DNA of 64,000 nt, from NCBI GenBank assembly GCA_052035735.1, contig JBPOHI010000150.1, forward strand, positions 1-64,000, read 5' to 3'. Shown here piece by piece: positions 33,653 to 42,695 of the stretch. This DNA is from JAGPDF01 sp052035735. Lineage in GTDB: Bacteria; Acidobacteriota; Thermoanaerobaculia; Multivoradales; JAGPDF01. The notes below the pieces were generated by a model. The model searched no databases. It saw nothing but the letters and a program-made list of their open reading frames with translations, and was not told the origin of the DNA. Positions within the stretch are counted from its first letter, which is position 1. Every line of letters begins with the position of its first letter. A program made the translations under genes and the position numbers.

Positions 33653-34786
33653 TCAGTCGTCCAGCTGTCCCTGCTCGGAGAAGGCGACGCGGATGCCGCG
33701 CTTCTCGAGCTCGGCGAAGAAGCGCTCGAACGGCAACGCGGTCTCCGGGCAGAGGACGCCGGGCGTGGCCACCGCGCGCTCCGCCAGCAGGACACCGGCG
33801 ATCGAGAGCGGCACGCCGGTGTCGAGAGCACCGGCGCCGAAACCCCATTCGCGGTGGGGGCCGATGAGCGACTCGCCGCGCCGGCGCACCGGCCGGCCGT
33901 CGATCTCGCCGGCGACATCGACGCGCAGACAGTCGCAATCGTCCGGCTCGCCACCCGGGCTCGTCTGATCGGCTCCCAGGGCGAGCAGCATCTGGCGCGG
34001 CGAGACACCGCCGACCCGCGGCTCGCGGCCGGCAAAGCCGAGCTCGACCAGGAAGCGCACCTTTTCCATGAAGGCCGGCTCGAACGCCACCTTGAAGCTC
34101 GCGCCGTTGAGACCGGGGAACGAACGGGCGAACATCGCGACCTCGGAGTGCAGGGTGTAGATGGCGCGCATCCTGCCTACCGGCGAGGGAAAGTCGATCT
34201 CCTCCTCGCCGCTGCGCGGAGGGACGGGATGCGCGCGGCCGGCTTCGACGACGTACGGCTCGAGCGCGAACTCGTCGAGCACGGTGTCGAGCGCATAGGG
34301 GATGGGGAGAGGTCCCGAAGCGCCCCGGTCGAGGCAGCCGACGCGTACGTGCGCCTCGTGCACCGCGTCGAGCTCGCGCGCCAGAAAGCCGACCATGGCA
34401 TTGGTGATGCCCGGCGTCGACCCCATGCCGAGGAGCGCCGGCACCCCGGCAGCGACGAACTCGTCGTGCAGCGCGAACTGCTGCTGGCTGCCGTGGTAGA
34501 GACCGCCCAGGTCGCTGTAAGGCACTCGCGCCGCGAGCGCCGCGCGCATCACCGGCAGGTTCCAGTAGTAGGTGACGCAGTTGAGCACCGCATCGTGCCC
34601 GGCAAGGAGCCGCGCCGTCGCCGCCTCGTCGCGCACGTCCACCTGCGCGAAATGCGCGTTCTTCGTCCGCGGCTCGAACCCCCGGAAGTCGGCCGCCGTC
34701 ACTTCCGCCGCCGGCGCGAAGACCTCGAGGTCTTTGAGGACCACCTCCGCCATCGCTCCTGCGGCGCCGAGGACGCAGACTCTCAT
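33653..34786 (-). CDS. saccharopine dehydrogenase-family oxidoreductase
   Basis: 377 residues from ATG at 34786. It starts with a Rossmann motif MRVCVLGAAGAMAEVVLKDL, then AVLNCVTYYWNLPVMRAAL and YSDLGGLYHGSQQQF and GMGSTPGITNAM, all typical of the saccharopine dehydrogenase NADP-binding family. Members form or split C-N bonds between amino acids or amines and oxo-acids (saccharopine, carboxynorspermidine). In a window rich in polyamine genes, an amine-linked substrate is plausible but not shown. It converges on res with a gap of 40 bases and ends the defence island on that side. Confidence 0.83.
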   Translation of the reverse strand: MRVCVLGAAGAMAEVVLKDLEVFAPAAEVTAADFRGFEPRTKNAHFAQVDVRDEAATARLLAGHDAVLNCVTYYWNLPVMRAALAARVPYSDLGGLYHGSQQQFALHDEFVAAGVPALLGMGSTPGITNAMVGFLARELDAVHEAHVRVGCLDRGASGPLPIPYALDTVLDEFALEPYVVEAGRAHPVPPRSGEEEIDFPSPVGRMRAIYTLHSEVAMFARSFPGLNGASFKVAFEPAFMEKVRFLVELGFAGREPRVGGVSPRQMLLALGADQTSPGGEPDDCDCLRVDVAGEIDGRPVRRRGESLIGPHREWGFGAGALDTGVPLSIAGVLLAERAVATPGVLCPETALPFERFFAELEKRGIRVAFSEQGQLDD

Positions 34787-34958
34787 CCCGGCTCCAGGTC
34801 GAGGACGAAGCAGAACACGAACGGCAGGATGGCGGCGGGTCCGGTACCCATGGGGGAATCCTATGGCAAGGTGCGGCACGTGACCGCGCCTGTCCCCTTC
34901 CGTACCCCGATTGCGCCTAGTGTGTGAGATCAGGCCGGTACTGCGATCGGAGGGCACC

Positions 34959-36584
34959 GTGAGGAAGTTCGGTTCGTGGAACGCTGGTCGCCGCGGGCTG
35001 CGCCGCGGAGCAGGCACCCTGATTCTCTCCGCTGCGCTCGCACCAACTGGTTTCGCCTCGAGCCTGGGCGCCCAGGTCGTTCCCATCGGCGGCGAGATCG
35101 CGATCCGACCGCCCGGACCTTCAGAGGAGTATCTCGAAGTCTCTTCGGACAGGCTGGGTGGCTGGGGCGTCGCCTGGGATTACCGCGACCCCGATGACGG
35201 GCGCGAGGGCGAGGGTCGGATGCGACTCTTCGATCGGAACGGCGACTTTGTCTCCGGGACCCTGCGCGACTTCGAGTGGCGGTACCCCACGATCGGACTC
35301 GACGGAGCGGGCAATAGCGTGGTGATCGGCCTGAAGTGGCACCCAGAGCTCGGCGGATACGAGCTCGGAGCTTCATGCGTGGACTACGCCGGCAGGCCCC
35401 GCGGCGCAGCTGTCCGGGTCGACACCGGAAACATCTCTCCCGGCACCCGGGTGCCTTACTTGCCCGACGTGGCCGTTGACACTGACGGTACGTTCGTCGC
35501 GGCCTGGCAGGAGAATCCGCAGGTGGCTGGCGTCGAAGCGAGCGTCTTCTTTCGCCGTTTCGATGCCGAGTGCCGAGCTCTCGGGGATGTGCAGTCGCTC
35601 GGCTCCGTGGGAACGGTGGGGCGCCGTACGCCGAAGGTCGCGAGGCGTCAGGGAGGCGGCTTCGCACTGGTCTGGCTCGAGGGGCCGGGCTCGGGGTTTC
35701 CTCGCTTGGTCGCGCAACTCTTCGATCGCCAGGGCAACGCGCTTGCCCCGGAGTTCGTGGTCGCCGACAACAGCCGATCGATCGACTTGGTCGACGTGAT
35801 CGCTGCGCCCTCGGGAGACCTGGCGGTGAGTTGGCGCTCGGGCCACCAGGGGAGTTCTGGCGCCTCACTCTTGGCCCGCGTCTTCTCGGATGTCGGCAGC
35901 CCGGTGGGAAGTCAGCTGACATTGCGCGATTCGGCCGCCGAGTGGTTCTTCGATCTGCGGCTTGCGATCGTCTCTGGGTCGTTCTTCGCGGTATGGCGTG
36001 AAAGCGGGCTCCATCCGTCGACCACGTCGATCTACGGGCGCGCGTTCCGTTCCACAGCTCCGCTCGGCGACACCCTGCTCATCAGGCCGTCGGGTTCCGG
36101 CCCGGATCTGCGGGATGTCAGCGTCGCGGGTTTGACGGGGGCGGAGTTCGTCGTCACCTGGAGCACGACTTACTTCGAGTCGACGCCTACGCGGCTCGTC
36201 GCCCAGCGCTACGCCATCCTGCAGCCGGCACCCGCCTGCGTCGAGAGCTCGACGGCGCTCTGCCTCGGCGGGAGTCGTTTCAGGGTCACCGTCGAGTGGC
36301 GCGACTTTCAAGGTAGTCGCGGCTACGGCCACACGCGCTCGCTGACCGACGACTCGGGGCTCTTCTGGTTCTTCGACGACGCCAACCTCGAGCTGCTGGT
36401 CAAGGTGGTCGACGGTTGCGCCGAGTTCTCCCGCCACTGGTTCTTCGCCGCCGCCACCACCAACGTCGAGTACACCCTGCGTGTGACCGACACCTACACC
36501 GGCCGCTCGCGCAGCTATTTCAACCGCCCGGGAGTGAGCTCCCCGGCGATCACCGACACTGACGCCTTCTCGACCTGTCCCTGA
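34959..36584 (+). CDS. secreted beta-propeller-like protein of unknown function
   Basis: 541 residues from GTG at 34959. A long basic n-region (RKFGSWNAGRRGLRRGAG) precedes the hydrophobic core and the cut near SLGAQ. The body has repeats in which an Asp/Gly turn precedes a strand like FVAAWQEN, FALVWLEG, LAVSWRSG and FFAVWRESG, which suggests propeller blades. The last 110 residues form a separate domain: LCLGGSRFRVTVEWRDFQG, DDSGLFWFFDDANLELLVKV, VEYTLRVTDTYTGRSRSYF. This C-terminal domain recurs in secreted proteins of Acidobacteriota from memory; its role is not known. Confidence 0.72.
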   Translation: MRKFGSWNAGRRGLRRGAGTLILSAALAPTGFASSLGAQVVPIGGEIAIRPPGPSEEYLEVSSDRLGGWGVAWDYRDPDDGREGEGRMRLFDRNGDFVSGTLRDFEWRYPTIGLDGAGNSVVIGLKWHPELGGYELGASCVDYAGRPRGAAVRVDTGNISPGTRVPYLPDVAVDTDGTFVAAWQENPQVAGVEASVFFRRFDAECRALGDVQSLGSVGTVGRRTPKVARRQGGGFALVWLEGPGSGFPRLVAQLFDRQGNALAPEFVVADNSRSIDLVDVIAAPSGDLAVSWRSGHQGSSGASLLARVFSDVGSPVGSQLTLRDSAAEWFFDLRLAIVSGSFFAVWRESGLHPSTTSIYGRAFRSTAPLGDTLLIRPSGSGPDLRDVSVAGLTGAEFVVTWSTTYFESTPTRLVAQRYAILQPAPACVESSTALCLGGSRFRVTVEWRDFQGSRGYGHTRSLTDDSGLFWFFDDANLELLVKVVDGCAEFSRHWFFAAATTNVEYTLRVTDTYTGRSRSYFNRPGVSSPAITDTDAFSTCP

Positions 36585-36597
36585 GCCCAGGGGTGGA

Positions 36598-37974
36598 TCA
36601 GTCGTCGTCCTCGTCGCGCACGATCGTGGCGGTCTCGCGGTCGACCTCTTTCAGGGTCTCCTCGAGGATCTCGAGCACCTCGTCGATCAGCTCGTCGGAG
36701 ATGTTGAGCGCCGGTTCGATACGTACGACGCGTGAGTTGGTGAGCGTGCCGGCGACGAGGACGCCGCGCTTGAAGAGGTTGGCGACCACCTTGTAGCCGA
36801 TCTCGGTGTTCTCGAACTCGAGGCCGAGAAGGAGGCCCTTGCCCTGGGCCTTGCGCAGCACGCGGTCGTAGCGCATCTGCAGCGCCACCAGCTCGCCCAG
36901 AAGATAGCGGCCCTTCTTGTGTGCCTGGCCGACGAGGTCCTCTTCGAGCGTGACATGGATCGCCGCGATGCCGGCCGCGCAGGCGAGCGGATTGCCGCCG
37001 AACGTCGAAGTGTGGATGAACGGGTTCTTCTCCAGCACGCTCCAGATCTTGGGCGTCGAGACGAAGGCGGAGAGCGGCATGACGCCGCCGCCCAGAGCCT
37101 TGCCGAGACAGAGGATGTCGGGCACCGTGTTCCAGTGCTCGACGCCGAACATCTTGCCGGTGCGTCCCATGCCGGTCTGCACTTCGTCGGCGATGAGCAG
37201 CGCCCCGTACTCGTCGCAGGCCTTGCGGATGCGCGGCCAGAAGTCGTCCGGCGGCACGATCGCGCCAGCCTCCCCCTGGATCGGCTCCATGATGACCGCC
37301 GCGACCCCTTTGCCGGTGGCGTCCGCCTTGTAGAGCTCGTCCTCGACCGCCTCGGCGTCGCCGAACTCGACGAACTGGACGCCCGGCAGGAGCGGCAGGA
37401 ACGGCTCGCGGTACTCCCACTTGCCCATGAGCGAGAGCGAGCCGCAGCTCTTGCCGTGGAAGCCGCGGATCGAGGAAATGAAGTTGGTACGCCCGGTGTA
37501 CAACCGGGCCAGTTTGTAGGCGCCCTCGACGGCATCGGTGCCGTTGTTGATGAAAAACGAATACTGCAGGTCGCCAGGGGCGATCTCTCCGAGCAGCTCG
37601 GCGAGCGCGCCGCGCAGCGGGTCGATCAGCTCCTGCGAGGAGAGTGGCATACGCTGCAGCTGGTCGGCGACCGCCTTGACGATCTTCGGATGGCGGATGC
37701 CGGCGCTGTAGATGCCGTAGCCCCCCAGGCAGTCGATGAAGCGGCGGCCGGTGAGGTCGTAGAGCAGCGACCCCTGCCCCTCCCACTCGAGGGCAGGCTC
37801 GTCGCGCATCTCGACCATCGACTTGCGATATTCGAGATAGCCGCGGTTGTAGTACGAGTTGAAGTTCTCGGCGGTCTCGGTGATGATCCGCCGCTTTTCC
37901 TCGTCGGAGATCTGCGTCGACGAGATGATGTCGAGCCACCGCTGTGACTCGCGAAGCACTTCGGTACGGTTCAT
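36598..37974 (-). CDS. patA: putrescine aminotransferase
   Basis: 458 residues. ATG at 37974 is nine bases after AAGGAG; the ATG six bases earlier is too close to it. The N-terminal helix region (QRWLDIISSTQISDEEKRR, FNSYYNRGYLEYRKS) is a hallmark of PatA/YgjG and absent from most class III aminotransferases. PLP-site features: NNGTDAVEGAYKLAR, GFHGKSCGSLSLMGK, IADEVQTGMGRTG and the Schiff-base Lys in CLGKALGGG. It transfers an amino group from putrescine to 2-oxoglutarate, giving 4-aminobutyraldehyde, the substrate of PatD. It lies 92 bases behind gabT on the same strand. Confidence 0.93.
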   Translation of the reverse strand: MNRTEVLRESQRWLDIISSTQISDEEKRRIITETAENFNSYYNRGYLEYRKSMVEMRDEPALEWEGQGSLLYDLTGRRFIDCLGGYGIYSAGIRHPKIVKAVADQLQRMPLSSQELIDPLRGALAELLGEIAPGDLQYSFFINNGTDAVEGAYKLARLYTGRTNFISSIRGFHGKSCGSLSLMGKWEYREPFLPLLPGVQFVEFGDAEAVEDELYKADATGKGVAAVIMEPIQGEAGAIVPPDDFWPRIRKACDEYGALLIADEVQTGMGRTGKMFGVEHWNTVPDILCLGKALGGGVMPLSAFVSTPKIWSVLEKNPFIHTSTFGGNPLACAAGIAAIHVTLEEDLVGQAHKKGRYLLGELVALQMRYDRVLRKAQGKGLLLGLEFENTEIGYKVVANLFKRGVLVAGTLTNSRVVRIEPALNISDELIDEVLEILEETLKEVDRETATIVRDEDDD

Positions 37975-38066
37975 GACCATGGGCTCCTTGGACGCGCGTT
38001 GGAAGGGTCGGACTCTCCCAGCCCAAGGCCCGCTACGGATCGGTGAACAGGTACCGCGAGAACCGC

Positions 38067-39395
38067 CTAAGCACCGGATGTCTCCAGCGAAAGCTCGAGG
38101 ACCTCGAAGCCCTCTTCGAGCTGCTCGTCGGTGATGACGAGCGGCATCAGCGTGCGGATGACGTTGCCGTGCGTTCCCGCCGAGAGCAGCAGCAGGCCGC
38201 GCTCCCAGGCGCGGCGGATCGTCGCGGCGGTGCGATCCTTGTCCGGCTCGCGGGTGGCGCGGCTCTTGACGAGCTCGAGGGCACGCATCGCCCCCAGCCC
38301 GCGGACTTCGCCGACGCACTCGTGGCGGGCCGCCACTCCGGCGAGCCGCGCCTCGATCCGGCTGCCGAGCTCGGCGGCACGCGCCAGGAACTCCGGCTGC
38401 GCATAGAGGTCGAGGACGGCGAGCGCTGCGGCGCAGGCGATCGGGTTGCCGACGAAGGTCCCGCCGAGGCCGCCGACCTGAGCGGCATCCATGATCTCCG
38501 CCCGGCCGGTGACGGCAGAGAGCGGCAGTCCTCCAGCCATCGACTTGGCGATCGTGGTCAGATCGGGCTCGATTCCGTAGTGCTCCATCGCCCACAGCCG
38601 GCCGGTGCGGCCGAAGCCGGTCTGAATCTCGTCGGCGACGAACAGGATGCCGTGCTTTCGGCAGAGCTCGACCAGCACCCGGACATAGGCGGGCGGCGCC
38701 ACGACGAAACCGCCCTCGCCGAGCACCAGCTCCATGACGACGCAGGCCACCTTCTGCGCGGCGACGTGGGTGGCGAAGAACTCCTCGAGCTCGCGCCGGA
38801 ACGTCGCTTCGTCCGCCCCTGCGCCCTCTGGACGGCGATACAGATACGGGAAGGGCAGGCGGTAGATCTCGGGCGCGAACGGTCCGAAGCCGAGCTTGTA
38901 CGGCTGCACCTTGCTGGTCATCGACATGCCGAGGAGCGTCCGGCCGTGGAAGGCGTGCTCGAACACCACCACCGCTTCGCGTCCGGTCGCCCGGCGCGCG
39001 ATCTTGACCGCGTTCTCGACCGCCTCGACGCCGCTCCCGGCGAACAGCGTCTTCTTGGCGAAGGTGCCGGGCACCAGCTGGTTCAGGCGCTCGGCGAGCT
39101 CGACGTAGCTTTCGTACGGGGTGACCGCGAAGCAGGCGTGTGTAAAGCGGGAGAGCTGCGCGCGCGCCGCTTCGACGACGGCAGGGTGGGTGTGGCCGAC
39201 ATTGAGGGTGCCGATGCCGCCGGCGAAGTCGATGAAGGTGTTGCCGTCGACGTCATGCAGGAGCGCACCTTCTGCGCTGGCGACGAACACCGGCGCCGAG
39301 TGGCCGATTCCGGCCGGGATCGCCGCCTGCCGGCGTGCCATCAGGGCTCGCGATTGCGGGCCGGGCACCTCTGTTTTCAGCTCGATCGCTCTCAT
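38067..39395 (-). CDS. gabT: 4-aminobutyrate aminotransferase
   Basis: 442 residues from ATG at 39395. Class III PLP fold with FAGSGVEAVENAVKIARRAT, AFHGRTLLGMSMTSK, FVADEIQTGFGRTG and the PLP Lys in TIAKSMAGGLPLSAV; the start LMARRQAAIPAGIGHSAPVF and the IDFAGGIGTLNVGHTHP block match GabT. The reaction is GABA plus 2-oxoglutarate to succinate semialdehyde plus glutamate. It is the upstream gene of a gabT-patA operon and links PatD to the succinate-semialdehyde dehydrogenase at 21243-22607. Confidence 0.9.
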   Translation of the reverse strand: MRAIELKTEVPGPQSRALMARRQAAIPAGIGHSAPVFVASAEGALLHDVDGNTFIDFAGGIGTLNVGHTHPAVVEAARAQLSRFTHACFAVTPYESYVELAERLNQLVPGTFAKKTLFAGSGVEAVENAVKIARRATGREAVVVFEHAFHGRTLLGMSMTSKVQPYKLGFGPFAPEIYRLPFPYLYRRPEGAGADEATFRRELEEFFATHVAAQKVACVVMELVLGEGGFVVAPPAYVRVLVELCRKHGILFVADEIQTGFGRTGRLWAMEHYGIEPDLTTIAKSMAGGLPLSAVTGRAEIMDAAQVGGLGGTFVGNPIACAAALAVLDLYAQPEFLARAAELGSRIEARLAGVAARHECVGEVRGLGAMRALELVKSRATREPDKDRTAATIRRAWERGLLLLSAGTHGNVIRTLMPLVITDEQLEEGFEVLELSLETSGA

Positions 39396-39571
39396 CGCGA
39401 GGAGCCCCGACCGGGGAAGAGACGACAGGCAGGGGCTCGATTCGTCGGCCGGATGATACCACCCGCGGCAGAGACGGCCCGGAAAGCGGGGCCTGACCCG
39501 TAACCGACCTGCCGCACGTTCGTTGCCGCACTGCGGCTTGACCGGGGGGGCGTTCAACGAGAGTGTTCCCG

Positions 39572-39585
39572 ACCAAGCGTTCGGT
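39572..39585. promoter_or_regulatory. candidate TetR operator
   Basis: ACCAAGCGTTCGGT is an imperfect palindrome (five of seven half-site positions match, ACCAAGC against ACCGAAC). It is 24 bases before the TetR-family start, followed by a T-rich stretch and the Shine-Dalgarno GGGGGAG. TetR regulators often bind ACCGAACG-type palindromes next to their own gene. It is a single occurrence, so confidence is limited. Confidence 0.4.
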
Positions 39586-39608
39586 TTTTTATTTGGGGGA
39601 GTGCGTCG

Positions 39609-40337
39609 ATGACGGCCAAGGTGAGGCAGCTCGAGAAGTCGGAGGCGTCCGTCACGGCGATCCTCGACGCCGGCCTCGCCCTGTTTTCGACGCAGGGCTA
39701 CGGCGCCACGACGCTGCGCCAGATCGCCGAGCGAGCCGGGCTTTCGGTCGGCAACATCTACCATCACTTCCCCGACAAGCACGCCATCTATCAGCGCCTG
39801 ATCGAGACCTACTGGGAGCGCCTGGTCGATCCGAAGCTCAAGCTCAACCAGGTCTTCGCACGCGCCAACTTCCCGGAGGACCTGGAAGAGCTCGCCCTGG
39901 CGATCGAAGAGGTGGTCGACGAGAACGGTCCGCACATCCTGCTGATCTATCTCGACGTCATCGAGTTCCAGGGCGAGCACATCCGCGCCTTCTACGAAGG
40001 CATGGCGACCCGCTTCGCGACCGCCTACGGCCCGCGTTTCGCCGAGCGCAAGCGTGCCGGCGACTTCGGTGACGCCGATCCGATGGTCGCCGTGATGCTC
40101 GCCTCGCGCTGGCTCTTCTATTTCTTCACCGTCGAGAAGTGCTTCGGCGCACCGCTGCACTTCGGCATGACGCCGAAGCAGGCGGTCGGCGAGTTCATTC
40201 GGCTGCTTCGCTTCGGTCTTCTGCCGCGCTCCGCCGGCGAGGGCCAGCCTTCCACCCAACGTTCCAGCGCCGGCAAGCGTCCGGCAGGAAAGACCACGAC
40301 CGCGAGGTCCATCGGCACCAAAAGGGGCAAGTCATGA
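39609..40337 (+). CDS. TetR-family transcriptional regulator
   Basis: 242 residues. The N-terminal helix-turn-helix is typical: ILDAGLALFSTQGYGATTLR, QIAERAGLSVGNIYHHFPDK. The ligand-binding part (about residues 60-205) is hydrophobic and the last 30 residues are a basic Ser/Thr/Lys tail. Its stop overlaps the start of the TonB-dependent receptor by ATGA, so it regulates itself as the first gene of the operon and probably represses the eight genes that follow until a lipid-like or CoA ligand binds. Confidence 0.9.
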   Translation: MTAKVRQLEKSEASVTAILDAGLALFSTQGYGATTLRQIAERAGLSVGNIYHHFPDKHAIYQRLIETYWERLVDPKLKLNQVFARANFPEDLEELALAIEEVVDENGPHILLIYLDVIEFQGEHIRAFYEGMATRFATAYGPRFAERKRAGDFGDADPMVAVMLASRWLFYFFTVEKCFGAPLHFGMTPKQAVGEFIRLLRFGLLPRSAGEGQPSTQRSSAGKRPAGKTTTARSIGTKRGKS

Positions 40338-42685
40338 GTTATCTGGCACAGGAACAGACGTCGGACACCGCAGTACCTCGCGGCCGCTGGCAGCTGGTCG
40401 CCGCGCTGGCGATCGCCACGCTGTTCGGCTTGGCCCTGCAGCCGGCCGGCGCGCAGCAGAGCGCCGCCCCGGCCGCCGCGGCCAGCGCCGCGGACGAAGC
40501 GGCCACGGCAGCCGAGGCGAAGGCGGCCGAGGAAGAGGGCATGCAGCAGGTCGGCGAGGAGATCGTCGTCACCGCCCGCAAGCGCGAGGAGAACCTCCAG
40601 GAGGTTCCGATCGCCGTCACCGCCGTCTCCGGCGATCGCCTCGAAGAGACCGCCGCGGCCGACATCTCCGAGCTCCAGACCCAGGTCCCGAACTTGACCG
40701 TCTATCAGGGCCGCAACCAGTCCACGACCCTCACCGCCTTCATCCGCGGCATCGGCCAGGCCGACCCGCTGTGGGGCGTCGATCCCGGCGTCGGCCTCTA
40801 CATCGACGATGTCTACCTCGCCCGCCCGCAAGGCGCCCTGCTCGACGTCTACGACGTGAGCCGGATCGAAGTGTTGCGCGGACCGCAGGGCACCCTCTAC
40901 GGCAAGAACACCATCGGCGGCGCGATCAAGTACGTCAGCACCCCGCTCACCGACGACACGACGGCGATGATCTCGTTCTCTCCGGGCACGCAGTCGAACC
41001 TCGATTTCCGCGCCAACTTCGCCGGCGCGCTCATCCCCGGCAAGCTCCGCGGCAAGCTCGCCGTCGCCTCGTTGCAGCACGAGGGCTACGGCACCAACCT
41101 GTTCACCGGGCGAGACGTCTCGGATCGCAAGACCGTCGCCGCTCGCGGCGGCCTCGACTGGCTGGTCTCCGACGACGTCAAGGTGGCGTTCAGCCTCGAC
41201 GTTTCGCGCGATGACGCCGAGCCCAAGGGCTACCAGCGCCTGGCGGCGAATCCGCTCTGCCCGCTCTTCCTCGGCCGGACCTGCCCGCCGAACGACTCGC
41301 GCTGGGACACCCAGAGCGGCCTCGCACCGGTCAACGGTACCGACTCGCTCGGCGCCTCCATGGTCATTTCGTGGGACATGAACGACGCCTGGCTGTTCAA
41401 GTCGATCACCGCCTACCGCGAGTCCGACTCGGACAACAACATCGACTTCGACACGACCCCGGCACGCATCACCGACGTGCAGGCGACTTACTACGACAAC
41501 CAGATCTCGCAGGAGTTCCAGCTGCTCTACGACGCCGGCACGAAGCTCACCGGCGTCCTCGGCCTCTACTACTTCGACGGCGAGGCCGGCGGTCTGGTGA
41601 AGAACATCTTCCTCAACCGCCTGTTCGGCACCACCGACGGCAAGACGCTGACCAACTCGATCGCCGTTTTCGCCGACGGCAGCTACGCCTTCTCCGACCG
41701 GTTGACCTTCAACCTCGGTCTGCGGGCGACGCGCGAGAAGAAGAACGGCATCGCCTTCAACGCCGGCTACACCAACGACACCTTCACCGTGGTCAACGCG
41801 ATCACCGCCGACTACGACAAGGACGTGACCTTCGACTCGATCGCCCCGAAGCTCGGCCTCGACTACAAGTTCAGCGACGCGGTGATGGGCTACGTCACGG
41901 TGAGCCAGGGCTTCAAGAGCGGCGGGTTCAACGTCCGCGCCCAGTCGACGGTTTTCCCGGAGTCCGCCGAGCCGTTCGACGACGAAGTGTTGACGGTCGG
42001 CGAGGTCGGCTTGAAGACGGCGCTCGCCGACGGCCAGCTGATCCTCAACTCGGCGGTCTTCTACGGCAAGTACAAGGATGTCCAGGTCTCCACCTTCACC
42101 GCCTACGACTCGAACGGCGACGGCGTCGAGGACGCCTTCTTCGGCAACTTCCTGAACGCCGGCAACGCCACCATGAAGGGCGCCGAGATCGAGTTCGATG
42201 CCTCGAACAACGCGGTCGACTGGTTCGGCGTCAACGGCTACCTCTCCTACCTCGATCTCACCCCGGACGAGTTCCTCGATTCGAACCGTGACGGCTTCGT
42301 CGACACCCAGGTGATCACCAACGCCCCCGAGTTCACTGGCGCCCTGCACTTCAACTTCGACTTTCCGGTCTTCGGCGGCCTGTTGACCGCGAGCGTCGGC
42401 GGCGCCTACCGCGACGACGCCATCCTCACCAACGAGGGCGGCCCCTACCCGGGCCGTCCGGGCCAGCCGCTGCTGCCGATCTCGCAGCCGTCCTACGAGC
42501 TCTACGACGCCTGGATCTCGTGGCTGTCGCCGAGCGCCAACTGGCGCATCGGCATCAACGGCAAGAACCTGACCGACGAGGAGTACCTGACCAACGGTTA
42601 CAACATCCCGTCGCTCGGCATCCTCACCGGCTCGTACGGCGCGCCGCGCACCGTGCTCGCCACCATCGAGTACCGGTTCTTCTAG
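40334..42685 (+). CDS. TonB-dependent outer-membrane receptor
   Basis: 783 residues from ATG at 40334. A long signal region ending QPAGAQ is followed by an Ala/Glu-rich linker and the TonB-box-like EEIVVTARKREENLQEVP. The plug shows AFIRGIGQADPLWG, YIDDVYLARPQGALLD and RIEVLRGPQGTLYGKNTIGG; the barrel ends in IEYRFF. The pattern is that of large receptors of the sphingomonad type (iron-independent import of carbon sources). As the second gene of a catabolic operon it likely imports the operon's substrate. Confidence 0.93.
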   Translation: MSYLAQEQTSDTAVPRGRWQLVAALAIATLFGLALQPAGAQQSAAPAAAASAADEAATAAEAKAAEEEGMQQVGEEIVVTARKREENLQEVPIAVTAVSGDRLEETAAADISELQTQVPNLTVYQGRNQSTTLTAFIRGIGQADPLWGVDPGVGLYIDDVYLARPQGALLDVYDVSRIEVLRGPQGTLYGKNTIGGAIKYVSTPLTDDTTAMISFSPGTQSNLDFRANFAGALIPGKLRGKLAVASLQHEGYGTNLFTGRDVSDRKTVAARGGLDWLVSDDVKVAFSLDVSRDDAEPKGYQRLAANPLCPLFLGRTCPPNDSRWDTQSGLAPVNGTDSLGASMVISWDMNDAWLFKSITAYRESDSDNNIDFDTTPARITDVQATYYDNQISQEFQLLYDAGTKLTGVLGLYYFDGEAGGLVKNIFLNRLFGTTDGKTLTNSIAVFADGSYAFSDRLTFNLGLRATREKKNGIAFNAGYTNDTFTVVNAITADYDKDVTFDSIAPKLGLDYKFSDAVMGYVTVSQGFKSGGFNVRAQSTVFPESAEPFDDEVLTVGEVGLKTALADGQLILNSAVFYGKYKDVQVSTFTAYDSNGDGVEDAFFGNFLNAGNATMKGAEIEFDASNNAVDWFGVNGYLSYLDLTPDEFLDSNRDGFVDTQVITNAPEFTGALHFNFDFPVFGGLLTASVGGAYRDDAILTNEGGPYPGRPGQPLLPISQPSYELYDAWISWLSPSANWRIGINGKNLTDEEYLTNGYNIPSLGILTGSYGAPRTVLATIEYRFF

Positions 42686-42695
42686 GCCGCGGCCG

